64,000 nt of DNA from Streptomyces uncialis (lineage in GTDB: Bacteria; Actinomycetota; Actinomycetes; Streptomycetales; Streptomycetaceae), in assembly GCF_036250755.1 (NCBI RefSeq), contig NZ_CP109583.1, forward strand, positions 6,363,501 through 6,427,500, given 5' to 3'. The notes under the pieces are model-generated. The model saw nothing but the letters and a program-made list of their open reading frames with translations. It did not search any database and was not told where the DNA came from. Below, piece after piece: positions 55,941 through 64,000 of the stretch. Position 1 is the stretch's first letter. Each line of letters opens with the position of its first letter. Position numbers and translations under genes: made by a program.

Positions 55941-56150
55941 CCCAAAGGGGCGCGAGGAACCGCGCACCCCCGGACGACGGCACAGAAACAAGTACGGCCA
56001 CCCGGCCAGACCTCAGGGGCGCGAGGAACCGCGCACCCCCGGACGACGGCACAGGAACAGGTACGCCCACCCGGCCAGACCTCAGGGGCGCGAGGAACCG
56101 CGCACCCCCGGACGACCCGCACAGGAACAGGTACGCCCACCCGGACAGAC
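55941..56150. repeat. 69-bp tandem repeats containing GGGGCGCGAGGAACCGCGC
   Basis: Three copies with GGGG at 55947, 56016 and 56085 (69-bp period). Each has the motif GGGGCGCGAGGAACCGCGC followed by a spacer with CCCCCGGACGAC and ACAGGAACAGGTACG. They lie in the gap between two divergent starts' downstream flanks (DUF3097 and the MBL hydrolase). A related family lies at 61.5-61.8 kb. Confidence 0.85.
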
Positions 56151-56214
56151 CTCGAACCACCTGTACAGGAACAAGTGCGCCCGGCACAGCGAACCCAAAA
56201 GCCAGCGCACCGAT

Positions 56215-56955
56215 TCAGCGGAGACGCCCCAGCACCACCCGCTGCTCCCGCAAGAACCCCGCGTCGACCACCGCCCCGTGCCCCGGCACGTACACCGCCC
56301 CCGCGCCCCCGAGCCCCAGCAGCCGGTCCACCGCGAAAGGCCAGCGCAGCGCCTCCGCGTCGGGGCCCGCCTGCGGTTCCCCGGACTCCTCCACGAGATC
56401 ACCGCAGAACACGACCGCGGGTTCCCCGGGCACCAGCACCGCGAGATCGTTGCGGGTGTGTCCGGGGCCCACGTCCGCGAGGACGACCACGAGCCCCCCG
56501 AGATCCAGCGACAGCGACCCCGTCACCTCCACCCCGGGCGAGGCCAGCGCCTCCGCGGCCCGCGCGGCGTCGTCCGGCGCGACCCCGTGCCGTACCGCGT
56601 CCGCCCGCAGCTCCTCGCGCCCCGCGGTCAGCACCGCCCCGATCCCCGCCGCCCCGTACACCCGCGCGGTGCCGAAGACGGACGCCCCCATCACATGGTC
56701 GAAGTGCGCGTGCGTCAGCGCGACATGGGTGACCTCGCGGACACGCCCGGGTCCGCCCCGCAGCAGCCGCCGGGTCTGCTCCCGCAGCTCGGCCCCCTCC
56801 CGCAGGGTCGACCCCGCGTCGACCAGCAGGGCCGCACGGTCGCCCACGACCAGCCCGACCGTGCAGTCCCAGCCCGGCAGCCGCCGCCGCCCCGCCCGGG
56901 GAGCCAGCCGTTCCCAGCCCTCCGCCGCCCAGTCGGTCTCTTCCGTTCTCCGCAT
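56215..56955 (-). CDS. MBL-fold metallohydrolase
   Basis: 246 residues. Metal motif THAHFDHVMGA (about residue 80), later histidine in VGPGHTRNDLAVL, Asp in VVFCGDLVEESGEPQAGPDA and the final YVPGHGAVVDAGF. This is a complete set for a two-metal site. It resembles broad-specificity class B or glyoxalase II-like hydrolases; the substrate is unknown. It has no signal peptide, so it is cytoplasmic. Divergent from hrcA, with about 110 bp between. Confidence 0.88.
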   Translation of the reverse strand: MRRTEETDWAAEGWERLAPRAGRRRLPGWDCTVGLVVGDRAALLVDAGSTLREGAELREQTRRLLRGGPGRVREVTHVALTHAHFDHVMGASVFGTARVYGAAGIGAVLTAGREELRADAVRHGVAPDDAARAAEALASPGVEVTGSLSLDLGGLVVVLADVGPGHTRNDLAVLVPGEPAVVFCGDLVEESGEPQAGPDAEALRWPFAVDRLLGLGGAGAVYVPGHGAVVDAGFLREQRVVLGRLR

Positions 56956-57023
56956 ACCGTGACGCTAGGTCATCCCCGCAGGACGCACGACGGCACCCGT
57001 CCTGAGCCTCGTGTGCCCCGGCC

Positions 57024-57094
57024 TTGCTACGTGCGCACCCACCGGCCGTACACTGGGCCGGGGAACTCTGGCACTCGACCGTCATGAGTGCCAA
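57024..57094 (+). promoter_or_regulatory. CIRCE operator and promoter of hrcA-dnaJ
   Basis: TGGCACTC-N9-GAGTGCCA at 57069-57093 matches the CIRCE consensus (GCACTC-N9-GAGTGC core) perfectly in its palindromic core. It lies just downstream of possible hexamers TTGCTA (57024) and TACACT (57049). HrcA binds CIRCE, so the operon is autoregulated and induced on heat shock when HrcA loses activity. Confidence 0.88.
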
Positions 57095-57137
57095 GCAGTG
57101 GAAAGAGCTGGGGCAGGCGAAGCGGGAGGTGTGCGCG

Positions 57138-58154
57138 ATGCTCAGTGAACGCAGGCTGGAAGTGCTGCGCGCCATCGTCCAGGACTACGTCGGTACGGAG
57201 GAGCCCGTCGGCTCCAAGGCGCTGACCGAGCGGCACAGTCTCGGTGTCTCCCCGGCGACCGTCCGCAACGACATGGCGGCGCTGGAGGAGGAGGGGTTCA
57301 TCGCCCAGCCGCACACCAGCGCGGGGCGTATCCCCACCGACAAGGGGTATCGCCTGTTCGTGGACAAGCTGGCGGGGGTCAAACCGATGACGGCGCCCGA
57401 GCGGCGCGCCATCCAGAACTTCCTCGACGGCGCGGTCGACCTCGACGACGTGGTCGGCCGTACGGTGCGGCTGCTGGCGCAGCTCACCCGGCAGGTCGCC
57501 GTCGTGCAGTACCCGTCGCTGACCCGTTCGACCGTGCGGCACGTGGAACTGCTGTCGCTGTCGCCCGCGCGCGTGATGCTCGTCCTGATCACGGACACGG
57601 GCCGGGTCGAGCAGCGGCTGGTCGACTGCCCGGCGCCCTTCGGGGAGAGCTCGGTCGCGGATCTGCGGGCCCGGCTCAACAGCAGGGTCGCCGGCCGCCG
57701 CTTCGCGGACGTCCCGCAGCTCGTGCAGGACCTCCCCGATGTCTTCGAGAACGAGGACAGGGGTACCGTCTCGACTGTCCTCTCCACCCTGCTGGAGACC
57801 TTGGTCGAGGAGATCGAGGAGCGGCTGATGATCGGCGGAACCGCCAATCTGACCCGCTTCGGACATGACTTTCCTCTCGTGATCCGGCCCGTCCTGGAGG
57901 CCCTTGAGGAGCAGGTCGTGCTCCTCAAACTCCTTGGTGAGGCGAAGGATTCGGGCATGACCGTACGGATCGGTCATGAGAACGCCCACGAGGGGCTCAA
58001 CTCCACGTCCGTCGTGTCGGTGGGCTACGGTTCGGGCGGCGAGGCAGTCGCCAAGCTCGGCGTGGTCGGCCCGACCCGCATGGACTACCCGGGAACGATG
58101 GGAGCAGTACGCGCAGTGGCACGTTACGTCGGACAGATCCTGGCGGAGTCGTAA
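57138..58154 (+). CDS. hrcA: Heat-inducible transcriptional repressor HrcA
   Basis: 338 residues from the ATG at 57138 (GGGAGG upstream). N-terminal winged helix: [59 protein letters not shown]. The C-terminal GAF-like effector region ends [20 protein letters not shown], a strong family mark. It represses chaperone genes through CIRCE; an operator lies directly upstream, showing autoregulation. Its stop TAA abuts the GTG of dnaJ. Confidence 0.96.
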   Translation: MLSERRLEVLRAIVQDYVGTEEPVGSKALTERHSLGVSPATVRNDMAALEEEGFIAQPHTSAGRIPTDKGYRLFVDKLAGVKPMTAPERRAIQNFLDGAVDLDDVVGRTVRLLAQLTRQVAVVQYPSLTRSTVRHVELLSLSPARVMLVLITDTGRVEQRLVDCPAPFGESSVADLRARLNSRVAGRRFADVPQLVQDLPDVFENEDRGTVSTVLSTLLETLVEEIEERLMIGGTANLTRFGHDFPLVIRPVLEALEEQVVLLKLLGEAKDSGMTVRIGHENAHEGLNSTSVVSVGYGSGGEAVAKLGVVGPTRMDYPGTMGAVRAVARYVGQILAES

Positions 58155-59291
58155 GTGGCCACGGACTACTACGCCGTACTCGGCGTACGCCGCGACGCAT
58201 CCCAGGACGAGATCAAGAAGGCGTTCCGCAGACTCGCACGCGAGCTGCATCCGGACGTCAACCCCGATCCGAAGACCCAGGAGCGGTTCAAGGAGATCAA
58301 CGCCGCCTACGAGGTGCTGTCGGACCCGCAGAAGAAGCAGGTCTACGACCTCGGCGGCGACCCGCTGTCCGCGTCGGGCGGTGCGGGGGCCGGTGGCTTC
58401 GGCGCCGGTGGCTTCGGCAACTTCTCCGACATCATGGACGCCTTCTTCGGCACGGCGTCGCAGCGCGGTCCGCGCTCGCGGACCCGCCGTGGCCAGGACG
58501 CGATGATCCGGCTGGAGATCGAGCTGGACGAGGCGGCCTTCGGGACCACCAAGGACCTCCAGGTCGACACGGCCGTCGTCTGCGGCACCTGTAGCGGCGA
58601 GGGCGCGGCTCCGGGCACCAGCGCGCAGACCTGTGACATGTGCCGGGGCCGGGGTGAGGTCTCCCAGGTGACCCGCTCGTTCCTCGGCCAGGTCATGACC
58701 TCGCGCCCGTGCCCCCAGTGCCAGGGCTTCGGCACGGTCGTGCCGACGCCGTGCCCCGAGTGCGCGGGCGACGGCCGGGTCCGGTCCCGTCGCACCCTGA
58801 CGGTGAAGATCCCGGCGGGCGTCGACAACGGCACCCGTATCCAGCTCGCGGGCGAGGGCGAGGTCGGCCCCGGCGGTGGCCCCGCCGGTGACCTCTATGT
58901 CGAGATCCATGAGCTGCCGCACGCGGTGTTCCAGCGTCGCGGGGACGATCTGCACTGCACGGTCACCCTCCCGATGACAGCTGCCACGCTCGGTACGAAG
59001 GTGCCGCTGGAGACGCTGGACGGGATGGAGGAGATCGACATCCGGCCCGGGACCCAGTCCGGGCAGTCGATCCCGCTGCACGGCCGGGGTGTCACGCATC
59101 TGCGGGGCGGCGGCCGGGGCGATCTCGTCGTCCATGTCGAGGTGCAGACCCCGTCGAAGCTGGACCCCGAGCAGGAACGCCTGGTGCGGGAGCTGGCCAA
59201 GCTGCGCGGCGAGGAGCGGCCGACCGGTCAGTTCCAGCCAGGTCAGCAGGGCTTGTTCTCCCGGTTGAAGGACGCGTTCAACGGTCGCTGA
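58155..59291 (+). CDS. dnaJ: Molecular chaperone DnaJ
   Basis: 378 residues, starting with a GTG immediately after the hrcA stop. J domain with HPD ([11 protein letters not shown]), Gly/Phe-rich linker ([17 protein letters not shown]), and four zinc-finger repeats [24 protein letters not shown] and [10 protein letters not shown]-terminal substrate domain follows ([20 protein letters not shown]). It stimulates DnaK ATPase. Linked to hrcA, it corresponds to the second DnaJ typical of actinobacteria, separate from the dnaK operon copy. CIRCE control is expected. Confidence 0.96.
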   Translation: MATDYYAVLGVRRDASQDEIKKAFRRLARELHPDVNPDPKTQERFKEINAAYEVLSDPQKKQVYDLGGDPLSASGGAGAGGFGAGGFGNFSDIMDAFFGTASQRGPRSRTRRGQDAMIRLEIELDEAAFGTTKDLQVDTAVVCGTCSGEGAAPGTSAQTCDMCRGRGEVSQVTRSFLGQVMTSRPCPQCQGFGTVVPTPCPECAGDGRVRSRRTLTVKIPAGVDNGTRIQLAGEGEVGPGGGPAGDLYVEIHELPHAVFQRRGDDLHCTVTLPMTAATLGTKVPLETLDGMEEIDIRPGTQSGQSIPLHGRGVTHLRGGGRGDLVVHVEVQTPSKLDPEQERLVRELAKLRGEERPTGQFQPGQQGLFSRLKDAFNGR

Positions 59292-59297
59292 GCCGTC

Positions 59298-59338
59298 GTC
59301 CGGCGCCGCGTCGCTGGTACGTGGACGCGGCGCCGGAC
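59298..59338 (+). terminator. Terminator of hrcA-dnaJ
   Basis: GTCCGGCGCCGCGTC (59298-59312) pairs perfectly with GACGCGGCGCCGGAC (59324-59338) around an 11-nt loop, just past the dnaJ stop. The following 270 bp up to 59608 contain only upstream sequence of the next gene. Confidence 0.85.
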
Positions 59339-59608
59339 ATCTGTCCGTGACGCGTCGGCGCGCGGCGGTCTGGACCGGCGCCGAACCGGTTCCCGAGCGG
59401 TTCCCGAGCGGTGTCCCGGGGGTGGCTTGTCCCCGCCCCCGGCCCTACGGTGCGTACTCGGCCACCCATACTCGTAGAACCGTCAATTACCGCCCTGACC
59501 AGCGGAAACAGTGGTCTTTAGAGGGGCTGTCAGTACGCTCTCGCGGCTGAATATGCCAGGCACACGGCTGGATTCGGACTTGCGCGGGCGACGTGACAAC
59601 ATGCCGTC

Positions 59609-60682
59609 ATGTCCTCCGCACTGACCGATCTCCTCCCTCGTCCGATCGTGCAGGCCCCGATGGCGGGCGGTGTGTCCCGGCCTCTGCTCGCCGCCGCCGT
59701 GTCCGACGCGGGCGGGCTGGGATTCCTCGCCGCCGGGTACAAGACCGCCGACGGGATGTACCAGGAGATCAAGGAACTGCGGAGTCTGACCGCCCGGCCG
59801 TTCGGCGTCAATGTCTTCATGCCCCAGCCCGAGTACGCCGACCCGGCCGTCGTCGCCGTGTACGGCCATCAGCTCGCGGGCGAGTCCGCCTGGTACGACA
59901 CCGAGCTGGGTGACCCCGACCACGGCCGCGACGACGGGTACGACGCGAAGCTCGCGATCCTCGTGGACGACCCCGTCCCCGTCGTCTCGTTCCACTTCGG
60001 CTGTCCGATCCCCGGGGTCCTCGACTCGCTGCGCAAGGTCGGCACCGTCACCCTCGTCACCGCCACCACCCCCGAGGAGGCGCTGGCCGTGGAACGGGCG
60101 GGCGCCGACGGGGTGATCGTCCAAGGCATCGAGGCGGGCGGCCACCAGGGCACCCACCGGGACACCACCGAACACGACGGCACCGGCATCGGGCTCCTCA
60201 CCCTTGTCGCCCGGGTCCGGGAGGCCGTGGAACTGCCGGTCGTCGCGACCGGGGGACTGATGCGCGGCAGCCAGATCGCCGCCGTCCTCGCCGCCGGGGC
60301 CGACGCCGCGCAGCTCGGCACCGCCTTCCTCCCCACCCCCGAGTCCGGCGCCCATCTGCTGCACAAGCACGCCCTCACCGACCCGCTGTACGCGCGCACC
60401 GAACTCACCCGCGCCTTCACCGGCCGCCCCGCCCGCGGCCTGGTCAACCGCTTCCTGCGCGAGCACGGCCCGTACGCCCCCGCCGCGTACCCGCAGGTCC
60501 ACCACCTCACCGCCGGACTGCGCAAGGCCGCCGCGCGGGCCGCCGACCCGCAGGGCATGGCCCTGTGGGCCGGACAGGGCCACCGGCTCGCCCGCGAGAT
60601 GCCTGCCGGACAGCTCATGGACGTCCTGTACGACGAACTCGCCGACGCCGCCGAGACCCTGGCCTTCGGGAGGGCTTCATGA
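59609..60682 (+). CDS. Nitronate monooxygenase family flavoprotein
   Basis: 357 residues. FMN-dependent TIM barrel: PRPIVQAPMAGGVSRPLLAA at the N-terminus, GGLGFLAAGYKTADGMYQEI, FHFGCPIPGVLDSLRKVGTV, the active-site region GVIVQGIEAGGHQGTHRDTT (catalytic His in AGGHQG), and FMN-phosphate motifs PVVATGGLMRGSQIAAVLAA with GADAAQLGTAFLPTPE. It probably oxidises nitronates such as propionate 3-nitronate. It overlaps rsmE by ATGA, so they are coupled, although the functions are unrelated. Confidence 0.92.
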   Translation: MSSALTDLLPRPIVQAPMAGGVSRPLLAAAVSDAGGLGFLAAGYKTADGMYQEIKELRSLTARPFGVNVFMPQPEYADPAVVAVYGHQLAGESAWYDTELGDPDHGRDDGYDAKLAILVDDPVPVVSFHFGCPIPGVLDSLRKVGTVTLVTATTPEEALAVERAGADGVIVQGIEAGGHQGTHRDTTEHDGTGIGLLTLVARVREAVELPVVATGGLMRGSQIAAVLAAGADAAQLGTAFLPTPESGAHLLHKHALTDPLYARTELTRAFTGRPARGLVNRFLREHGPYAPAAYPQVHHLTAGLRKAAARAADPQGMALWAGQGHRLAREMPAGQLMDVLYDELADAAETLAFGRAS

Positions 60683-61437
60683 CCGCACCCGTCTTCGTCG
60701 TCGACGACCTCGCGAGCGTCAGGTCCGGGCCCGGCGGACGCTTCGTCCTCGACGGTCCGGAAGGGCGGCACGCCGTGTCCGTCAAGCGGCTGCGTGCCGG
60801 CGAGGACGTCGTCCTCACGGACGGGCGGGGCGCCTGGGCCGACTGCGTCGTCCTCGCCACCGAGGGCAAGGACCGGCTCGTCGTCCAGCTCGACTCGGTC
60901 AGCGAGGAACCCGCCGAGACGCCCCGGATCACCGTCGTCCAGGCGCTGCCCAAGGGCGACCGCGGGGAACTCGCCGTCGAGACCATGACCGAGACCGGTG
61001 TCGACGCGATCGTGCCGTGGGCCGCGTCCCGGTGCGTCACGCAGTGGCGCGGCGACCGGGGCGCGAAGGCCCTCGCGAAGTGGCAGGCCACCGCCCGGGA
61101 GGCCGGGAAGCAGTCCCGCCGGGTGCGGTTCCCCGAGGTGTCCGACCTCATGACCACGAAGCAGGTCGCGGGGCTGCTGGCCGGCGCGGATCTCGCGGCG
61201 GTCCTGCACGAGGACCGCGAGCACGGGAGCGTGCCGCTCGCGACGGCCGAACTCCCCGTGGACGGGGGGATCGTGCTCGTCGTGGGGCCCGAGGGGGGTG
61301 TCTCGCCGGAGGAGCTCGCGGTGTTCGCGGGGGCCGGGGCGGGGACGTACCGGCTGGGGCCGAGCGTGCTGCGGACGTCCACGGCGGGGACGGCCGCGAC
61401 GGCACTGGTCCTCGGCCGGACGGGCCGCTGGTCCTGA
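60679..61437 (+). CDS. rsmE: 16S rRNA (uracil-1498-N3)-methyltransferase RsmE
   Basis: 252 residues from the ATG overlapping the previous stop. SPOUT methyltransferase with an N-terminal PUA-like domain (EGRHAVSVKRLRAGEDVVLT) and the knotted SAM site (VLVVGPEGGVSPEELAVF, YRLGPSVLRTSTAGTAATAL). QALPKGDRGELAVETMTETG and WAASRCVTQWRGDRGAKALA are RsmE signatures. It methylates U1498 in the 30S subunit. dnaJ-nmo-rsmE order is seen in other streptomycetes as far as I recall. Confidence 0.96.
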   Translation: MTAPVFVVDDLASVRSGPGGRFVLDGPEGRHAVSVKRLRAGEDVVLTDGRGAWADCVVLATEGKDRLVVQLDSVSEEPAETPRITVVQALPKGDRGELAVETMTETGVDAIVPWAASRCVTQWRGDRGAKALAKWQATAREAGKQSRRVRFPEVSDLMTTKQVAGLLAGADLAAVLHEDREHGSVPLATAELPVDGGIVLVVGPEGGVSPEELAVFAGAGAGTYRLGPSVLRTSTAGTAATALVLGRTGRWS

Positions 61438-61529
61438 CCCCTACGGCCCGCCGCGTTTCCTGGATCGCACCCGCGCGCCCCTTGGGTCACCCCACCTGGA
61501 CGGACTTGTCCCTGTGCGGGCGGTTCGTG

Positions 61530-61830
61530 GGTGCGCGGTTCCTCGCGCCCCTGAGGTCTGCCCGGCTGGGCGTGGTCGCTCCCGTGCGGGTCGCTCGTGG
61601 GTTCGCGCAGTTCCCCGCGCCCCTTGGGCCTGTGCCTCCGTCGTTGTCAGACTGCGGCAGCACCCGCCCCAAAGGGGCGCGGGGAACTGCGCACCCCGGA
61701 CGTACCCGCACGGGAACAAGTAGGTCCAGGGGGACGAACCTCAGGGGCGCGGGGAACTGCGCACCCCGGACGTACCGCACGGGGACAAGTAGGTCCAGCG
61801 GGACGAACCTAAGGGGCGCGGGGAACTGCG
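61530..61830. repeat. Repeat cluster with GGGGCGCGGGGAACTGCGC, 70-bp and 69-bp spacing
   Basis: Direct copies have GGGG at 61674, 61744 and 61813; each is followed by ACCCCGGACGTAC and GACAAGTAGGTCCAG-type spacers. Two inverted copies lie upstream (near 61535 CTCGCGCCCCT and near 61605 GCGCAGTTCCCCGCGCCCC), so the cluster is roughly palindromic. It fills the gap between rsmE and the protease gene; no coding support. Confidence 0.85.
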
Positions 61831-61982
61831 CGAACCCCTGAACCACCCCGCACCGGAGCCCGCACCGGAACCCGCACCGGAGCCCGTACGGGCAACCCCG
61901 GGGACCCGGGGACGTGGGGTGACGGGCGGTGAGGTGATCGAAACCGCTGACCGGCGGAGCCACCGCTGCCTAGGGTGATCGG

Positions 61983-64000
61983 GTGACTCAGTCTGCGTAC
62001 TTCCGGTACCCCCATGTCCACGGCGAGTTGATCGCCTTCACGGCAGAGGACGACGTCTGGATCGCGCCACTCGACGGCGGCCGCGCATGGCGGGTCAGCG
62101 CCGACAACGTGCCCGTCAGCCACCCCCGTATCTCCCCGGACGGCACCACCGTCGCCTGGACCTCGACCCGCGACGGCGCCCCCGAGATCCACGTGGCCCC
62201 CGTGGACGGCGGCCCCTCCCGGCGGCTCACCCACTGGGGCGGCCCCCGCACCACCGTCCGCGGCTGGACCCCCGACGGCCGGGTCCTCGCACTCGGCGCC
62301 CACGACCAGGCGAGCACCCGCCGTTCCTGGGCCCGCGCGGTCCCCCTCGACGGCGGCCCCGCCGAGACCCTGCCCTACGGACCCGTCGGCGACGCCGTGT
62401 TCGGCCCCGGCGGACGGACCGTCCTGCTCTCCGCGCCGATGGGCCGCGAGGCCGCCTGGTGGAAGCGCTACCGGGGCGGCACCGCGGGCAAACTCTGGAT
62501 CGACCGCGACGGCGACGGGGAGTTCGTCCGGTTCCACGAGGACCTCGACGGCAACATCGAGTACCCGCTCCAGGTCGGTGAGCGCGTCGCGTTCCTCTCC
62601 GACCACGAGGGCGTCGGCGCGCTCTACTCGTCCCTCGCGGACGGGACGGACCTGCGCCGCCACACCCCCGTCGACGGCTTCTACGCCCGCCACGCGGCCA
62701 CCGACGGCACCCGCGTCATCTACACCAGCGCCGGTCAACTCCTGCTCCTGGAAAGCCTGGACAGCCTGGACAGCCTGGACAGCCTGGACGACGTGAACGG
62801 CCCGGCGGGCTCCGACCGCCCGACCACCGGCCCCCGCCCCCTGACCGTCCGTCTCGGCGGCCAGCGCACCGACCTTCAGCCGCATCCCGTCAGCGCCGCC
62901 CGCTGGTTCGGCGCCGCCGCCCCCGACCACACCGGACGCGGCAGCGCGCTCGCCGTCCGGGGCGCGGTGCACTGGGTCACCCACCGCGAGGGCCCCGCCC
63001 GCGCCCTCGCCGCCGAGCCCGGGGTACGGGCGCGGCTGCCCCGGACCTTCCGGGTGGCGGGGGAGGAGCATGTCGTCTGGGTCACCGACGCGGAGGGCGA
63101 GGACGCGCTGGAGTTCATCCCCGCGACCGGCACCCCGAGCGCCACCGGTACCCCGGACGCCACGGGCACCCAGAGCGCCACCGGCACCCCGAGCGCTCCG
63201 GACGCCACCGGCACCCCGAGCGCCACCGGAGCCTCCGCCGACGCCCAGAACGGCACCGGCACCGGCACTCCGAACGGGGACGCCACCCCGAACACCACCG
63301 GCACCCCGGACGCCGACGCCACCCTTCCGGACAAGGCCCCCGGCGCCACGGCCGACGCGACCCCCCAGACCACCCAGACCACCCCGACCCCCGACAAGAC
63401 CACCACCACCTCGGGCCCGGCGACCACCCCCGACCCGCCCACGGAGGACACCACCTCCCCGGCGCGGGCGGCCCCCCGGCGAATCGCGCGCGGCCAGCTC
63501 GGCCGTGTGGTCGGACTGGCGATGGCCCCCGACGGCGGACGGGCCGCCGTCGCCGCGCACGACGGACGCGTCCTCCTCGTCGAACGGACCACCGGCGACG
63601 TCCGCGAGATCGACAGCAGCGAGTACGGCGACGCCTCCGGACTGACCTTCTCCCCGGACTCCGCCTGGCTCGCCTGGTCGCACCCCGGACCGGGCCCGCT
63701 GCGCCAGCTCAAACTCGCGCACACCGCCGACGGCACCGTCACCGAGGCGACCCCGCTGCGCTTCCAGGACCACTCGCCCGCCTTCACCGCCGACGGCAGA
63801 CACCTCGCGTTCCTCTCCGCCCGCGCCTTCGACCCCGTCTACGACGAGCATGTCTTCGACCTCGCGTTCGTGGAGAGCGCCCGGCCGCATCTGATCACCC
63901 TCGCCGCGACCACCCCGTCCCCCTTCGGACCCCAGCGCCACGGCCGCCCGTTCGAGACCCCCGACAAGGACGAGACCCCCGACAGCGAGGGCGCCCCCGC
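61983..64000 (+). CDS. Tricorn-like S41 family protease (N-terminal part, cut by window edge)
   Basis: GTG at 61983 opens a frame of 672 codons running off the window. The N-terminus begins SAYFRYPHVHGELIAFTAED and shows repeated beta-propeller blades (DVWIAPLDGGRAWRVS, HPRISPDGTTVAWTSTRDG, LSDHEGVGALYSSLADGTDL), as in tricorn-protease homologues. Between blades lies an unusual Thr/Pro/Gly-rich segment (about residues 382-495), with GTPSATGTPDATGT-like repeats; an SLD repeat occurs near residue 258. The catalytic PDZ and S41 domains would lie beyond the edge. Probably cytoplasmic peptide processing. Confidence 0.85.
   Translation, partial: MTQSAYFRYPHVHGELIAFTAEDDVWIAPLDGGRAWRVSADNVPVSHPRISPDGTTVAWTSTRDGAPEIHVAPVDGGPSRRLTHWGGPRTTVRGWTPDGRVLALGAHDQASTRRSWARAVPLDGGPAETLPYGPVGDAVFGPGGRTVLLSAPMGREAAWWKRYRGGTAGKLWIDRDGDGEFVRFHEDLDGNIEYPLQVGERVAFLSDHEGVGALYSSLADGTDLRRHTPVDGFYARHAATDGTRVIYTSAGQLLLLESLDSLDSLDSLDDVNGPAGSDRPTTGPRPLTVRLGGQRTDLQPHPVSAARWFGAAAPDHTGRGSALAVRGAVHWVTHREGPARALAAEPGVRARLPRTFRVAGEEHVVWVTDAEGEDALEFIPATGTPSATGTPDATGTQSATGTPSAPDATGTPSATGASADAQNGTGTGTPNGDATPNTTGTPDADATLPDKAPGATADATPQTTQTTPTPDKTTTTSGPATTPDPPTEDTTSPARAAPRRIARGQLGRVVGLAMAPDGGRAAVAAHDGRVLLVERTTGDVREIDSSEYGDASGLTFSPDSAWLAWSHPGPGPLRQLKLAHTADGTVTEATPLRFQDHSPAFTADGRHLAFLSARAFDPVYDEHVFDLAFVESARPHLITLAATTPSPFGPQRHGRPFETPDKDETPDSEGAP

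Noticed and set aside
55930..61830. CRISPR array in the 69-70-bp repeats
   Set aside because: Both repeat and spacer-like parts are similar between units, there are only three units each, and no cas genes are present.

Overview
The window is high-GC DNA (roughly 70% or more, with coding codons almost always ending in G or C). Gene content and order are typical of a Streptomyces chromosome core: galE and teichoic-acid genes, proB, proA, nadD, an LCP-like protein, rsfS, tRNA-Ala, leuS, degV, comEA, comEC, holA, rpsT, lepA, hemW, hrcA, dnaJ, rsmE. A CIRCE operator, a leaderless leucine leader peptide, an in-frame TTA codon and many long GC-rich hairpin terminators fit the same assignment.

Layout. 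1-5.2 kb: wall teichoic acid synthesis (a GT2/glycerophosphotransferase fusion cut by the window edge, galE, and a membrane glycerophosphotransferase). 5.4-9.4 kb: proline genes proB and proA, separated by a 90-bp tandem repeat array and a small conserved gene. 9.5-17.3 kb: two related membrane proteins, an M48 protease, a 52-residue membrane peptide, nadD, the LCP-like gene, rsfS and a histidine phosphatase. 17.4-18.5 kb: two identical tRNA-Ala(GGC) genes flanking two zinc-ribbon mini-genes. 18.5-27 kb: a redox pair (NuoF-like/ferredoxin fusion and haem membrane protein), leuS behind an apparent attenuator, a membrane protein and degV. 27.4-42.6 kb: comEA-comEC, with comEC split by an 11.6-kb element. 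42.8-61.4 kb: YceI, holA, rpsT, lepA, an acyl-CoA synthetase, a PP2C phosphatase, hemW, a DUF3097 protein, an MBL hydrolase, hrcA-dnaJ, a nitronate monooxygenase and rsmE. 62-64 kb: the start of a tricorn-like protease.

The main find is the element at about 30,411-42,004. It sits inside the codons for the catalytic metal-binding motif (T-H-F | H-x-D-H) of comEC. It carries four translationally coupled genes (three long tyrosine-recombinase-type proteins plus a small HTH/coiled-coil protein), an organisation like Tn554 TnpABC and recombinase-in-trio elements. Its cargo is an ATPase-HNH nuclease pair resembling the Septu anti-phage system and, on the opposite strand, an XRE-ImmA/IrrE regulator-protease coupled to an unrecognised protein. 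Imperfect terminal inverted repeats and a shared palindrome mark both ends, and joining the outer sequences restores the comEC frame. Part of the cargo has visibly lower GC than the chromosome.

Also notable: several families of intergenic repeats, including two copies of one composite repeat 26 kb apart; a probable transcription attenuator before leuS; low-complexity insertions in three enzymes; and an LCP-like and a NuoF-like protein whose usual key residues are missing or not evident. All function calls come from reading translated sequence; no database search was run.
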